Positions 49,199 through 60,619 of a stretch of 64,000 nucleotides of DNA are shown piece after piece. Source of the DNA: Taenia hydatigena (Eukaryota > Platyhelminthes > Cestoda > Cyclophyllidea > Taeniidae); assembly GCA_036345935.2 (NCBI GenBank), contig JADWOT020001693.1, forward strand, positions 62,001-126,000. The letters run 5' to 3'. Every line of letters begins with the position of its first letter. Positions within the stretch are counted from its first letter, which is position 1. The notes beneath the pieces were generated by a model. That model saw only the letters and a program-made list of their open reading frames with translations. It did not search any database and was not told the DNA's origin. Both the position numbers and the translations under genes were made by a program.

Positions 49199-50520
49199 AT
49201 GTTCAACTTTACAGTGATAAAGCCTGTGGACCCTCTCGACCCTATGCAACTCCAACATCTGGCCACGCTGCAAGACAAAAGAACTATTTATTAAATTACC
49301 TTATCACTCTTTTATGCTACCTTTTACCTCAAGCTTTTGTCCTTATGCTACCATATTCCGTCCATCGGTCATCATGAGTTGAAGCTGGGCCGATTTGTTG
49401 TCCCATGCAGCTGTACTATTTATTCGCACATCGGTCAGGGTTGGCATTAAAAACCTTTTGTACAATGCTTCTCGTCAGTGATATTGCTATTTCCAACCAT
49501 CGCGAAGCCGTCTAATTGACCACGCATTCAAACCCAGTTGAGTCAGCCAGTAGGGTTGGGGTCAAAAAGGACCCAATTGCATACTCAAAGTTGCACACTC
49601 GATAATGAATAAGCTCTTGACCCAAATAAGTGTTGAAAAGACATGTAGGCGCATGCCGATGCACATGTTCTTATTTCAGACATTTCGTTTTTACAGGAGC
49701 GCCAAATATGGAATGCCAAGTTGTACCCGAAGGGGGGACATACCTCAAGGCCTGGGCTACAACAGATATCCTACACCGATTTCTCTTTACTTCCAAAGCA
49801 AGCTAAAAGCTCAGACTGAACTCAATCTACCACTACATTGCCAAACTTTCCGACACCGAACCCACTTTTATTCGACCCTTCGTCAAATTTACATCAGCAG
49901 CTGCTACAACTACATGTGCAGCCAGTGTCCTCACCGCCAAGCACGTGCCAACAACTTCCGGCAAACGTTTTCTTAATTCCAAATTACCTTCTTCTCCAGC
50001 AACTTGCTGCCACCGTATCCATGTATGATTCAGCGAACTTCTTTATAACGCCAACCGCAGAACAACCTCAGGTACACCAGACAGTATTAGGGATACAAAA
50101 ACAAGGCAGACGCAGGATTCTTTTCACCCGTACCAAATTGGTGAGATATTAAAGTACTTTAACGAGGAAAACTACCTCAAAATGAATAGCTGCAAGGAAC
50201 TGCCGCGCCGCAGCAACCTGTCGGGACTCAGGTTAGTCGAGAATCAAGTTGTTAAATTAACTGTTTAAAGATAGTTATTAGTGTTTAGTGATTAAGTGGT
50301 CTAAGCTCGTCATGCTTTTGACTCTTCCGCTAGGTCAAGACATGGCCCCAGAATGAACGCTACATTACGAAGGAAGCCGGTGGGAAAATTTCTGCCATTG
50401 AGGCGTCTGCATCACAACCAAAGATTCGTGTCCCATCAACCGACTCGTGGGGCAACTGCCTCAATGAAAACTCCGGAACTACTGGGAGGAAAAGGCGCTG
50501 GTATATTATTAAGGCACAAG
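49199..50520 (+). pseudogene. NK2-like homeobox copy 4
   Basis: The leader at 49199 (MFNFTVIKPVDPLDPMQLQ) has lost its donor. Intron 1 remnants run to a ttttacag acceptor. Exon 2 is 49697-50231; it starts in the family frame (GAPNMECQVVPEGG) but lacks about 150 bases of the middle. The linker (PNFPTPNPLLFDPSS, QQLLQLHVQP) leads into the homeodomain RRRILFT. There a one-base deletion shifts the frame; corrected, it reads PYQIGEILKYFNEENYLKM. A 102-base intron follows, then exon 3 from 50334 with VKTWPQNERYITKEAG and a stop about 64 codons on. Asn51, Arg53 and Tyr54 are kept, but core Phe49 is Pro and residue 52 is Glu. Pseudogene. Confidence 0.85.
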
Positions 50521-50779
50521 CACCAACCTAGAGCGATGTCGCTAAAACAAACAAAAACAGTATCAAATTGTCTGCTTATACGACTAAGAGGAAAACAAAG
50601 TAGCCTTAGCACCATAAATGCCTCATAGATTTAATATTTGACCCCCATTTACTGCTTAATTCAAAGTGTCGTTCATATCAAACATGCGTGATGTTAAACG
50701 ACTCACATTAGTCATGGCACCTCCGATGTTGACCCGGCGTCATGGATGAGAATCAAATGCGACGAGCCAGTAGAAAGTA

Positions 50780-51548
50780 AGATCTGATTTGATTGGCTCA
50801 GGCAAATGTGCTTTTAGCAGCTGCTCCAGCCTCTGAGGTCAGTCGATAGACAAGGGAGTCAGCTTTGGGTAAGTCCAAGACATGGATGCTGGATAGATTC
50901 ATGTGGTGAAATTTATTTCCAGTGGTTCCTACGCCTTTTTCTATGAGGTGTCTACACAAGAAGATGTGACGAGACCGGGACGACCATGACCTGTGCATTG
51001 AAGAGGTTCTACTTGCGAAACAGCTCTGCTGTTCGGTGTGCCCTTTGGGAGCACCACATTCTAGCGAGACTCACCAGACAGGAAGGGCAATCGCCATTTC
51101 TACTCACTCTGATTAAAGGTGTCGAACTCGTATGGCTTAGGCCTTTGTACTGTGCAAAGGAGACGGATTCGACGTGCGGGATCTCGTCTCAAATATTGGC
51201 GACCTTGGTGAAAATGACACGCGATTTTATAGCTGTGAATTCATTTGTGGTCTAGAGTACCTCCGCGTCAGTCGCATCGTCTACTTAGATGTCAAGCTCA
51301 ACGCGCTTACTGCTGGTTTCAAGCACATTGTAATTGCACTCTTTGATTGCCTATACCACGTGTCTCGAATGTTGGGACCTCCCAATAAGACAGACTTCAC
51401 TGGAGCACTATTCTTTGTGGCACCCAAGATTAAGGCGCAGTTAGCCATCACGACGAGAGCAGATGTGTGGAGCCTGAGCATACCAGTGCGCGATTGGTTG
51501 CGCACACGCGGGTTCATGACAGGTCGTTCGCCAAATTCCTCACCTTAA
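50780..51548 (+). pseudogene. AGC-type protein kinase pseudogene 1, intronless
   Basis: Order of kinase subdomains without introns: a worn ATP-loop region (ANVLLAAAPA near 50811), DVTRPGR, IEEVLLAKQL (helix C, Glu present) after a frameshift, then RFYSCEFICGLEYL, a catalytic loop IVYLDVKLNAL (Asp and Lys kept, expected Asn now Ala) near 51270-51310, IVIALFDC where the metal-binding Asp-Phe-Gly belongs, an activation segment TDFTGALFFVAPKI (usual FCGTP and APE), and RADVWSLSI near 51460. It ends with a stop at 51548. The style of GLEYL, IVYxDxKL and FCGTPFF-like motifs is AGC. Lost catalytic residues and frameshifts show a dead copy. Lack of introns over about 750 bases suggests a retrocopy, or a source gene with a long exon. 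Confidence 0.75.
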
Positions 51549-51559
51549 TCATCCTGCTT

Positions 51560-52015
51560 TTGATCTGTTTTAGCACCAAGCTGATCTTCAGCGACTCCGC
51601 CTCAACATCCTATCACCACCGATTTAGAACGGGGTAAAGAGAACCTTGCGTCTGCCCTGTCTCTGTGCCTCAGATACTGTCTGGCTTACCTGAGGCTGTT
51701 CTGCGGTTGGCAGTGTAAAGAAGTTCAAATCAGGCATTGACATGCTGGCAGCAAGCTGCTGGGGAAGATGATTTGGAATTGAGAACACGCTTGTTGGAAG
51801 TTGTTAATACGCGCTTGGCGTTGGAAACGGTTGCTGCACTTGTGGTTGTAGCAGCTCTGATGTAACTTTGACGACGTGTCAAATAGGAGTGGGTTTGGCG
51901 TTGGGCAGGTTGGCAACGTAGCGGCAGATTGAGGTTGCGCTGAGCTTGCACCTTGCTTTGGAGGTAAAGATAGTTTAATGCAGAATGTTTGTTGTAGTAG
52001 AGACTTTGTAGAGCT
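51560..52015 (-). pseudogene. NK2-like homeobox copy 5, internally deleted
   Basis: Minus-strand exon 2 fragment with the linker (PTCPTPNPLLFDTSS), SMPDLNFFTLPTAEQPQV, VSEAQRQGRRKVLFTP, then a stop and IGG. Immediately after helix 1 begins, the sequence jumps to the exon 3 tail (cttggtgc, gatcaaaagcag on the minus strand). Most of the homeodomain and the intron are therefore deleted. The 5' side stops near 52015 with no leader. It lies tail-to-tail with kinase pseudogene 1. Confidence 0.75.
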
Positions 52016-52019
52016 AGCC

Positions 52020-54170
52020 GATATTTATTAGAAAATATCAGAACTACTTGAGTTTGTTAGTAGAAACTCTGAAAAATAAAATCGTAAGGCAATATTGAAG
52101 TTTCCCCTGAATCATCCACCATTGTTGCAGATACGATTGGTCAGCAGGCGAGTAAAGTGGTGACAGATCAACTAGCAGTTGATTCAAGTGCGACGTAGTT
52201 GAAACAGCACCAGCCACGTGAGTAAACCTTAAATCAATAGTTCTTTCCACTTCACCAATCTTACCTTTTATTTGTTTGTATTTATAGTGAGATAAGAAGA
52301 CGAGGCTCCTAACATCGTGCGATTCGGATAAACCAATATTTAATAAAAACTGCAAATGAAACACGCAAGGTCATTTTGTTGACTTGAAAGCTATTTCTGT
52401 ATTAATACAAGAAGCCCAATATTTAAAAGAGCGACTGACGTGGTCAAATGCGTTCTCAGTTAAGAAAGCACAGATTGCAAGAATTTAGAGAAATAGAAGG
52501 AGGGATTTGTGGAATGGTTGCTTGCATATTTAATGTATGGTCCATCAAAGCAAACTTTTTTCAGATGTGGAGAACTCTGCAACAAAGGACAAGCCATTCC
52601 AGGAATTTTGAAGCAGCTACTGCACAAGAAATCAAAGTCATGCTCTGATCATCCCATCATTAAGGCAGTCCTATCTGCTGTTAGATGTCTGGGTACCACC
52701 GAGACAGTCATGGGTACCACGTGTGTAGTGGTTTTTCAATTGCATTTGTGAAGTGATATGATTCGTGGCAAGAAAATTGGTAATTCAAACGTAATTAATG
52801 CCCGAAATTCAAATGAAAGTAAAGTCGCGATCCTTCTTGATGTCAGAGGCTACTTATAAGAATGTCGAAGTTGTAGACAGTAGTCCTTTTGTCGCTCAGG
52901 CAGAATTAAATGCACAGCATTGTAAGCGCTGGACAAGCAAATCCACTTTTCGTTAGGTTTTGTTTAATAGCAAGGTTTAGGTAGTGTTCAATGCTCATTT
53001 GCTAAAAAGCTAGATTTTGAAACTGCATTCAAATCGAAGTAGGCAAAAATACTATTCCGATCATGTTGTTTTAAGGCAGTGTGACTGCGATTTCATCCAT
53101 CGTAAGACAAGCCCGAATCTTTGTTCTCTTCTCGGTTCATTAACGCTATATCACTGTTTTCACACAAACAAAGTCAAAAGTCGTACACTGTAAGCCGCTT
53201 TCTGGTCTCAAATAATTGAAAAGTTTAGCCTGCCATCAAATGGTCGGTCTCTTACTTTGGATTTGAGTTCATGTTAAATGCATATTCCAAAACTTCAATC
53301 AGATCAGATGTCAAAATGACAATCAGAAGGTCATTTGTGTCGAATTAAGTCAGGAAGTAATTTATTTTGAGCCTGAACATGTGGCAAGCACCACTCGAGG
53401 ACATTCGTCTAAGGTTTCCACCGTGTTCCACGCGGCATAATTTGGTGAGAAATGTGCAACGACTGCACGATGAGTTGGGCCAGCGTGGGCGCCAGGAAAT
53501 AACCTTTGTTATTGCCGTTCTTCAAGAGACGACAAGCGGCCCTCGCATCCGTAGGTGTGATGGCACCTTCTGGATCTCTTTATTCGTAAACACTTTGATA
53601 ATACTGTTAGGGCATAGACAGTAGAATGGCTGCACTAACTAAATGTAAATGAAATCACAGCTGGACAATCGGGTTAAAACTACGTTCCTTAAGCGTACCT
53701 TACTCTCCTCATTTTTTTCTCCCGAGGTAAAAACACGTCTTCGTTTGCTGTACTTTAGTAACGGCAAGAGCCATTATTTACGTTCTTAAATTGCGCATAA
53801 AAAGGATTCAAGCTGGGCCTCAGTTAAGTGGGTTCCGCGTATATCCATCACAAACCCATCTTCGACAGAGAAAACTTAATTTTACCTGGCAAAATCCCTT
53901 CACATAATAGTTAGTTAAATGCTCGCCCAAGTCATTAGACGAGTGATGACCGGAGCAGCAATAAATGACTGCTACAGAAGTCAATACTACGCAACAAAAT
54001 ACAAGATTAAGACTAATACCATTTTGAGAGCCCATTCTTAAGGCTTAGCTACCTTTATTCGCATCACGTGATGGGCTGCTCGATGTCAGTGATGGTTCTG
54101 CCATTATAGGTCACCATGGTAGATGAATGACGTTGCTGCCAGAGCAAGAAATGCTACGGTTTAATCGTAG
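52020..54170. other. No firm gene
   Basis: Two stretches look somewhat protein-like. One is plus 52509-52751 (FFRCGELCNKGQAIPGILKQL, then SDHPIIKAVLSAV). The other is plus 53367-53624 (NVQRLHDELGQRGRQEITFV). Neither belongs to a family that I recognise, nor has convincing splice sites. Confidence 0.25.
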
Positions 54171-54175
54171 ATTTT

Positions 54176-54990
54176 TCAAATTTGCGTTAAATTCCTAACA
54201 AATCTTGCATTCTGAACTAGGGGCATTGAAACTTCATCGTCCAGACAATCCCTTTGCAATAAGAAGTGGAGAAGCTTAGTCAAAGAAAGGCGTCTATTTC
54301 GATTAGATGAGGAGCTCACATACATATACAAGAAAAAAGAGCAATAGACACTACTTGGACCACAAATCGCAAGTGAGTGCCTGTCACGAATGGCTCGAAA
54401 GCGTTTATCCATCTGTGGCATGTGCACATCGTAAGCAACAGCGACCAGCTCAAGGTTGAGGGGGTCGAGGCTACACATTTTCTTAGGTGTGGGAATTCTC
54501 AAATCAAAGGGATAGTAAGAAGGCTTTAACCTGCAAGCCAGCATTTCCTTACATTTGACTACTTTGGAGAACTCAATGCGCTTCATACCATCAATGTTCA
54601 AGCGTCTGCTTTGACTGTGTGACCCAGGCCTTGAAGAAGTTGCGTGGATGCGTGGACACGTTTGGCGAACAGCCTGTCATGAACCGACGTGTAAACAGCC
54701 AATCGCGCGCAGTGACATGACCGAACATAATGCAGGTCGCGAAAACGCCTAGGCTCCACACATCCGCTCTCGTCGTGATTGCCAACTTACCCTTTATTTT
54801 AGATGCCATGAAGATGTGTGCTTCGCGAAGTCTGTCTTTTTAGAAGGTCCCTACTCTCGGGATACGTTGGACAGGGCCTCCAAAGAAGACCGAATTCACC
54901 GAGACATCCGTCTTCTTTGCACCTGAGATAAAGGATAAGTTGTGTGATGTTAGACATGACCGATGCTGCCGGTGATGAAGTTTGCTGTGT
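54176..54990 (-). pseudogene. AGC-type protein kinase pseudogene 2
   Basis: Minus strand. An activation-segment remnant (KRQTSRSTH frame, parallel to the KTDF part of pseudogene 1) is followed in another frame by ASKIKGKLAITTRADVWSLG, then CIMFGHV, ARDWLFTRRFMTGCSPN, then a run (FKAWVTQSKQTLEH). It shifts frame into MDGMK-like INIDGMKRIEFSKVV, LACRLKPSYYPFDLR, which resembles the end of a kinase domain and an AGC C-terminal tail. Pseudogene 1 shares the ITTRADVWSL and RDWL stretch but lacks about 36 bases after it. Frameshifts show that it is dead. The N-terminal lobe was not found. Confidence 0.7.
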
Positions 54991-55599
54991 GGTGAGTAGC
55001 AATCACATCAGTGCCCGATCCTTCTTCCCACAGACTGGCTTTCATGATTGGCACTAGTTGACAGGTTGACGACTTGTCGAACGGGGTCTTAAAGGAGAGT
55101 GAAGTGGGGTATCATTTCTGCGACAGTTTTAGTCCTTCCATTCTCCCTTTGGTTTTGCCTTCGGGACACTTTAAAAATGTAGTGCTTCGCCTACCAAGAG
55201 ATGTTATAATGCGTACTTAGACAAGCTGGTATACTATATCAGCGCATCACAAACTTAGCTGTGAACGAGAGCCGTAAGGAGGTGAAGATAATGACCACAA
55301 ATTTGTTAAAGTCATCGAATTCTTGTCTATATACACACAAGGCGAACTGCACATACCAATTCCAGCAGGCATCGATGCATGCGCAGGGACTGCTTAGCAA
55401 ACCTCATTTCATCACCTAAGTGAGAAAGTTCATGCGTGGAAATGGTCGCCATGATCGTAGAAGTAGAGATTTCTTTAGCAATCAATAGCAAAGTTATTAA
55501 ATACTCTGAAGGGACCCATAATCAGCATTTAATTGGATGCCAGCAGAGTTCATCAGAGTTGCAAATGGATCAGCACTGACTGCTGTTTGCCAAAATAAT

Positions 55600-56560
55600 T
55601 CAGTAAGGTCTAGAGACCTTGTCGCACATTTGACGCACACAGCCAGCCATCGCGAAGCGGTTGGTACTAAAAGGAAAACATTCACAAATCAATTGCGCCA
55701 GCCATTAACACTTACATGCGTCCAAAATTTAATGAAATGATACCTCGTTATTCCTTCTTAATAATTTTGCCAGAGCTTGGGTCTTGTCTGGCTTGATGAC
55801 AGTGATGAGGGGAGGGAATGGGCATGTGTCGGCCATCAGTTGTACCCTTTACCCCTCCTAAGATCGCTGACCTGAAGTAAAGGAAGGGCGATCCATCAGG
55901 GTTGGCTGTCAAATGTCTATGCAATGTGGTATGGATTAGCTCTATAGAAGCCACTACGCAATGCTGCATGGTGGTGATTGATTGAGGTCACCGCTGTATC
56001 CCAGTTACCATGATAGCGTTTACCTCGCAGGTGACTATCATTGCAGGAGGAAGATGTAGAAGAGTAAAAATGATGATACTAAGTTAAAATGAGTTTCCAT
56101 GCCTCTAATGGGATGACACAACATCCTCCTTCCTTCTTGCCTGCATGATCACATTTGTCTTCTGCAAACGTGTCAACCATTAGACCTTTGAGCGGCTACA
56201 ATCTGCTTACCGAAATCGAGATCTGTTGAACTGTGCCCTACACCCAAACTGAAACCTTTTCAGTTCTACTCTGAGCTGTAAAGCAGATGGAAATGAGTTA
56301 CGACCAAATTGTTTGACTATGGTAGCACCGAAACAACTAACTAGCATTCTTATTGACTTGATGGCACCATCTGCTGCAGGCGCCTATCACTTAACCACAA
56401 GCCATTTTTAATGTGCTCTACAACCCGATAACGAGTTTTTACTAGATTATTTCAGCGTGGAATATGAGCGCTTGACTTGGTGTGCCTCCAGAACAATTCA
56501 TTTAAGCGACTTCCAACTTCATTTATATCCTTTCACGAAAACATCTTTGATGAGACAAAT
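55600..56560 (+). repeat. Segmental repeat B, copy B4
   Basis: Matches B1 and B3 in orientation. Anchors are cgcacacagccagccatcgc near 55632, ggaagggcgatccatcagg near 55882, tgcaatgctgcatggtggtg near 55956 and gcaggtgactatc near 56026. Its right end (tttaagcgacttccaac near 56502) leads into the 3' side of homeobox copy 6, exactly as B1 leads into copy 3. The B-homeobox pair was therefore duplicated as a unit. Confidence 0.7.
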
Positions 56561-56568
56561 TTTTTCAC

Positions 56569-58364
56569 TCATTTTCGAAAATCTAAGTTACATACAATTG
56601 CTGTCATCACAGCACTAGCATCACAGCCAGGGTCAGTCCGCAGAAGGCGAATAACTCGCATTGTCAGCTCTACATATTTTCCTTTATTCTTGTCTTCACC
56701 ATCCTGCTTTGAGTAAACTTTAGCAGCAAGCTGATTTTTGAGCATCTCTGCCATTGCCCTAAATTGCTGCTTTTGCTTATGCAGCATATCACAGCCTTCT
56801 AATTAAGGGGCTTGCTCCGACGCTGCTACTAACTGTTGAGGCTCCCGTTGTGATTGGGAGCTCTGAGCAGTTCCATGGCTATGACTGGGACCGCTGATCC
56901 ACGTGGCCGTTGATGGAGCACTTTCGTCCAATTCACATCCATTCGCTGTTCTACAAACGCTTCATTGCCAGACACTTTTCCACTGTCCCTCTTTGCTTTG
57001 TACCGGCGCTTTTGAAACCACGTCTTCATCTAACAGAAAAGTCAAAACAATGGCTGGCTTAGACGATTAATTGTAGATAATCACCACGCACCAATAGCTG
57101 TCCATCAAACAATTTTAATTAACAAATTAATGCCTGGCCAACCTGAGTCCCCGTCAAATTGATTCTACGTGCCAATTCTTCGCGTTCATCCGCATTGGCG
57201 TAATTTTTCTGGTTATAGCATTTAACTATCTTACCAATTTGATACGGGGCAAAGAGAACCTTGCGCCTGCCTTGTCTTTGTGCCTCGGATAATGTCTGGC
57301 TTACCTAAGGCTGTTCTGCGGTTAGCAGTGTAAAGAATTTGAAGCAGAAAAGACATGCTGGAAGCAAGCTGCTAGAGAAGAAGATAATTTGGGGTTGAGA
57401 AGACGATTGCTGGAAGTAGTTGATATCCACTTGGCATTGGAATTGGTTGTTGTACCTGTGGCTGTAGCAGCTGTTGACGTAACCTCGACGACGAGTCGAA
57501 TATAAGTAGGCTCGAGGTTGGGAACGTAGCGCCAGTTTGAGGTTGTTCTGGGCTTCTACCTAGCTTTGGAGGCAAAAACAACTCGATGCAGGGTGTCTGT
57601 TGCAGTACAGACTTTAAAGTGCTAGACGATTGAGAGCTACGTAGAGGGAATACAGGCGCTGATCCTAATGCGCCTAATTCACTAAAGGTCACCTCATCAA
57701 TTTCCTGCCGTTTCGGTGGCAAAGGGCTTAGCTGGTTTAGTTCGTCTTCATCGTTTTCCGTATCAAATGCATGTGGAGTGGACTGGGTCGTGGGAACGCA
57801 GGAGATTTAGCCAGAGCAGAGACCGTCTCCTCCACCCTTTGTGAATTGGAAGGTGTTGTCTTTGGGCTTGCTGTTGCACCGTAGAAAATAAGGACGATAA
57901 GACGGATTGTTGAGGGTCCAAGCTTGTTTCATTCTCGAATACAATGGGCGTTCCGCACTAGATGCACCTGTAAAAACAAAACGAATGGAACTAAATTACG
58001 TGCATCTGCATAGAACTAGATAGTATCCCTACTTTTGTTAGAGTCAAGGGCTTAATCATGCCGGGTGTGCTATTTTGAGCATGCAGTTGAATTCTGATTG
58101 ATTCCAACCCTGCTGGCTCGATTGGCTGCAAATGCGTGATCATTAAGACGAAAAATATGTCCTGTTTCAACAGATGGCGACAGCAAGATAGAAAGTGGTG
58201 ATAAAAGTACTAAAGCTAGGGATACAAAGGTATGTAAAAAAGGGAAACATAAAGAATGGTAAAATAGCTTGACAGGCAATACCGTTTTCTCACAGCGTTG
58301 TTAGAATTTGGAGTTGCCTTGGACTGAAGGGGTCCAAAAAGCTCTTTACTGTGAATTTGGACAT
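56569..58364 (-). pseudogene. NK2-like homeobox copy 6
   Basis: The leader at 58364 reads MSKFTVKSFLDPFSPRQLQ, then a stop. Exon 2 spans 57967-57143 with ASSAERP, VEETVSALAKSP, NDEDELNQLSPLPPKRQ and the linker (QQLLQPQVQQPIPMPSG). It is broken by frameshifts and two CAG-to-TAG changes. The homeodomain itself is open: RRKVLFAPYQIGKIVKCYNQ, then KNYANADEREELARRINL. A 113-base intron follows, then exon 3 from 57029 with MKTWFQKRRYKAKR. Asn51 is Lys; Trp48, Phe49, Arg53 and Tyr54 are kept. Exon 3 stops at 56829, but homology to the copy 3 tail resumes at 56569-56787 (QLAAKVYSKQ, then KYVELTMRVIRLL), showing that the ancestral tail was longer. Pseudogene. Confidence 0.85.
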
Positions 58365-58399
58365 GATGAGTTTGTGATCACACAGTTCTGCGCTGTTTC

Positions 58400-59360
58400 T
58401 TCGACTGAATTACTTACCATAAAATCTCAAATTACGGATCAAACTAATGGGATTCGTAAGCCTTTAGTCGTGTCGATTGGTTTGAAAGGGGATGGGTTAG
58501 GTGAGTTTTTGAATTTCGGTTTAAAGAACTCTGTATTTTAATGCTTAATTTGCTTTTATTTTGGATCTTTTTACTTTCGCCTCATCGACTGACTGAAATT
58601 TGTATTTTTTCTGTCGTCCTAATGAGGTTTTTTAAAGCCGAAACGGATGGGGGTTGATGGGTGGGTCATACACAACTGTGCGCACTAATGAACGGGCTGT
58701 AGAGATGTAAGCTAACCAGGCTGTCATCCGAATGGGTAAAATGCATTTTTGTTGAAACATGAAAAAACCGAAACTGTCACTCAGGATCCTCTATAAAATC
58801 TCCGTTGTTGAAGCGTTGCAGTTTTTTTGAATTTTGAAGTTTGGTAAAAGGGTTTTAAAAACATGTTTTTATTACTAAAAGTGCTTTATTGGGACCTATT
58901 CTAAACAATACGTGGAGGTGCGATTTCTCAACGATTGGGGTAGATAGCTTGTACAAAATAGAAAAGTAAAAGGGTAATTACAAATATATTCTCGCTGACG
59001 AACTAGCAAGTATTTTGCAAACTATACTAAGATAGAAATATACATGACCAAAGAGGATGGATAGGAGGTGCTGGAGGAGAATTAGCGTTTGGAGGAGTTA
59101 GTAAACACACTCAGGGCAGTGCTTGAGCTATAAGCTTCAAGGTAGAGGGTTAAATTGCACCCCTTTTTATGGCATTTTAATCAAGTTAATGCGTATTATA
59201 TTTGATTTGTTGGGTTTTTGAACATTAGCTTTGGCTCTTTCTCACGGGGTTCAATTTTGGCATCTGAAGGAGAAATACATAATTTTCACGACATAAACAG
59301 AGGCAAATGGAAAACTCTGAGTGATTTCTTTACTAATTAAAAATCGTATCAACCAAAAGC
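58400..59360 (-). repeat. Type 2 upstream region of copy 6, TATA box deleted
   Basis: Matches the copy 1 flank at 6560-7215. At about 58420 the sequence reads ttaccat then aaaatctc. The bases holding TATAAATA and ATTGG in copy 1 (about 21, between repeated AT dinucleotides) are missing. The upstream block continues to about 59350 (acataaacagaggcaaatg). Confidence 0.75.
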
Positions 59361-59369
59361 AAGTTTAAT

Positions 59370-60600
59370 TATGTTATCGGACAATGGATCAAATTCGAGG
59401 CCATGCTGGTGTTTGGGTGTTTGGGGTGGCAGGACCTTCTTTGTTTAATGAGATAACTCGGTGCTCGTTTCTCTTTGTCTAAAGCCTGAAAATGCTACTA
59501 GCATATTTGAGAAACCCTTGAAAGGCAATCCCTTTACTAATGTCTCCCATGGCCTGGAAGCAATGTCATCTTGGAAGTCGGATTGAAGTAGTTGTCATCA
59601 TGGTAGCTGCGTGTTTATAGGACCGAATTTGCTTCTATTTGGTAGTGTTTTATGGTGACTATTGCATTTTACGGTTTTTGTTTTTTCAACTTTTCATTTA
59701 CGTAATTTTCTGGTTCATTAAACAGCTATTTTTGCTATTCCTCACTATAAGTGCGTCTAAATCCGGCTACTCAGTTCGACCCAGAGCAGCCTATTTGCAG
59801 CAATGTTGATATCAGTCTCCAAAAATCCCTTCTCGAGAGTCAAATTTATCATCATCATCATCATCATCCCGTGAATCGAATAGGTGTCAATTTGCATTGT
59901 TTTATAGCTTTTCTCATGAAACTTGGCACTTTCTATCTCAACGTGTCTTTTCGGCTCTATTTTGACCCGTTGAGGCGCTATGGAACCGCAACCCTCAACT
60001 ATGGCATCAAGACCCCTCTTTTTTTAATATTGGCATTCGCTCTGAAAGATGCGATGGGATGCTACAACGTGATTACCCAAAGAGTAGCTCCAGTCGAATC
60101 ATAACTTGAAGAATTTCGGTTCCAATTTGTGAGGGCGGAAGCCAGCATTCACATCAATTTTTCTTGGTGGTAGCCCCGACACCCTACCACCGGGTGCTCG
60201 AACTGATCCCAAGCCCCAATTCGATTAAAAGAAAAAAGAGGAACTTTCCAATAAGATTAAGTACTGGGTACATTTTCCTGATTTAGAGGCATAACATAGC
60301 CTAACAACAAAAAATGACGTTAAGGAAAAGAGAAAGACGAGGAGCCAACTGGAACGAAACGCAAGGGATCAAAGTACTGCTCGACACTACACCAGTTCTC
60401 TACGTGGGTGGCAAACGTGAATAAAAAAGAAAGGGTTATGTCGAATGACGACATCTAAAGATGGGAGTCTTTAAGCATCTCTGGTTACTATTTCACATGT
60501 AATTCCTCCCCGTACTGCTTGGATGGACAGTTTCCAGTAAAGAAGAAGTCTAGGCAACGTTGCTGTTAGAACTTCTACACGTGAGCCCCCTAAAGAACAC
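59370..60600. other. No gene recognised; ATC microsatellite at 59848-59868
   Basis: Holds seven ATC units. The 117-codon plus-strand frame 59751-60104 spans the microsatellite, which gives it a run of histidines. I see no family resemblance. Confidence 0.4.
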
Positions 60601-60619
60601 ACAAATTTCCATAGATCGT

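Noticed and set aside
59820..59880. Histidine run in the 59751-60104 frame as a metal-binding protein
   Set aside because: It is the translation of an ATC microsatellite.
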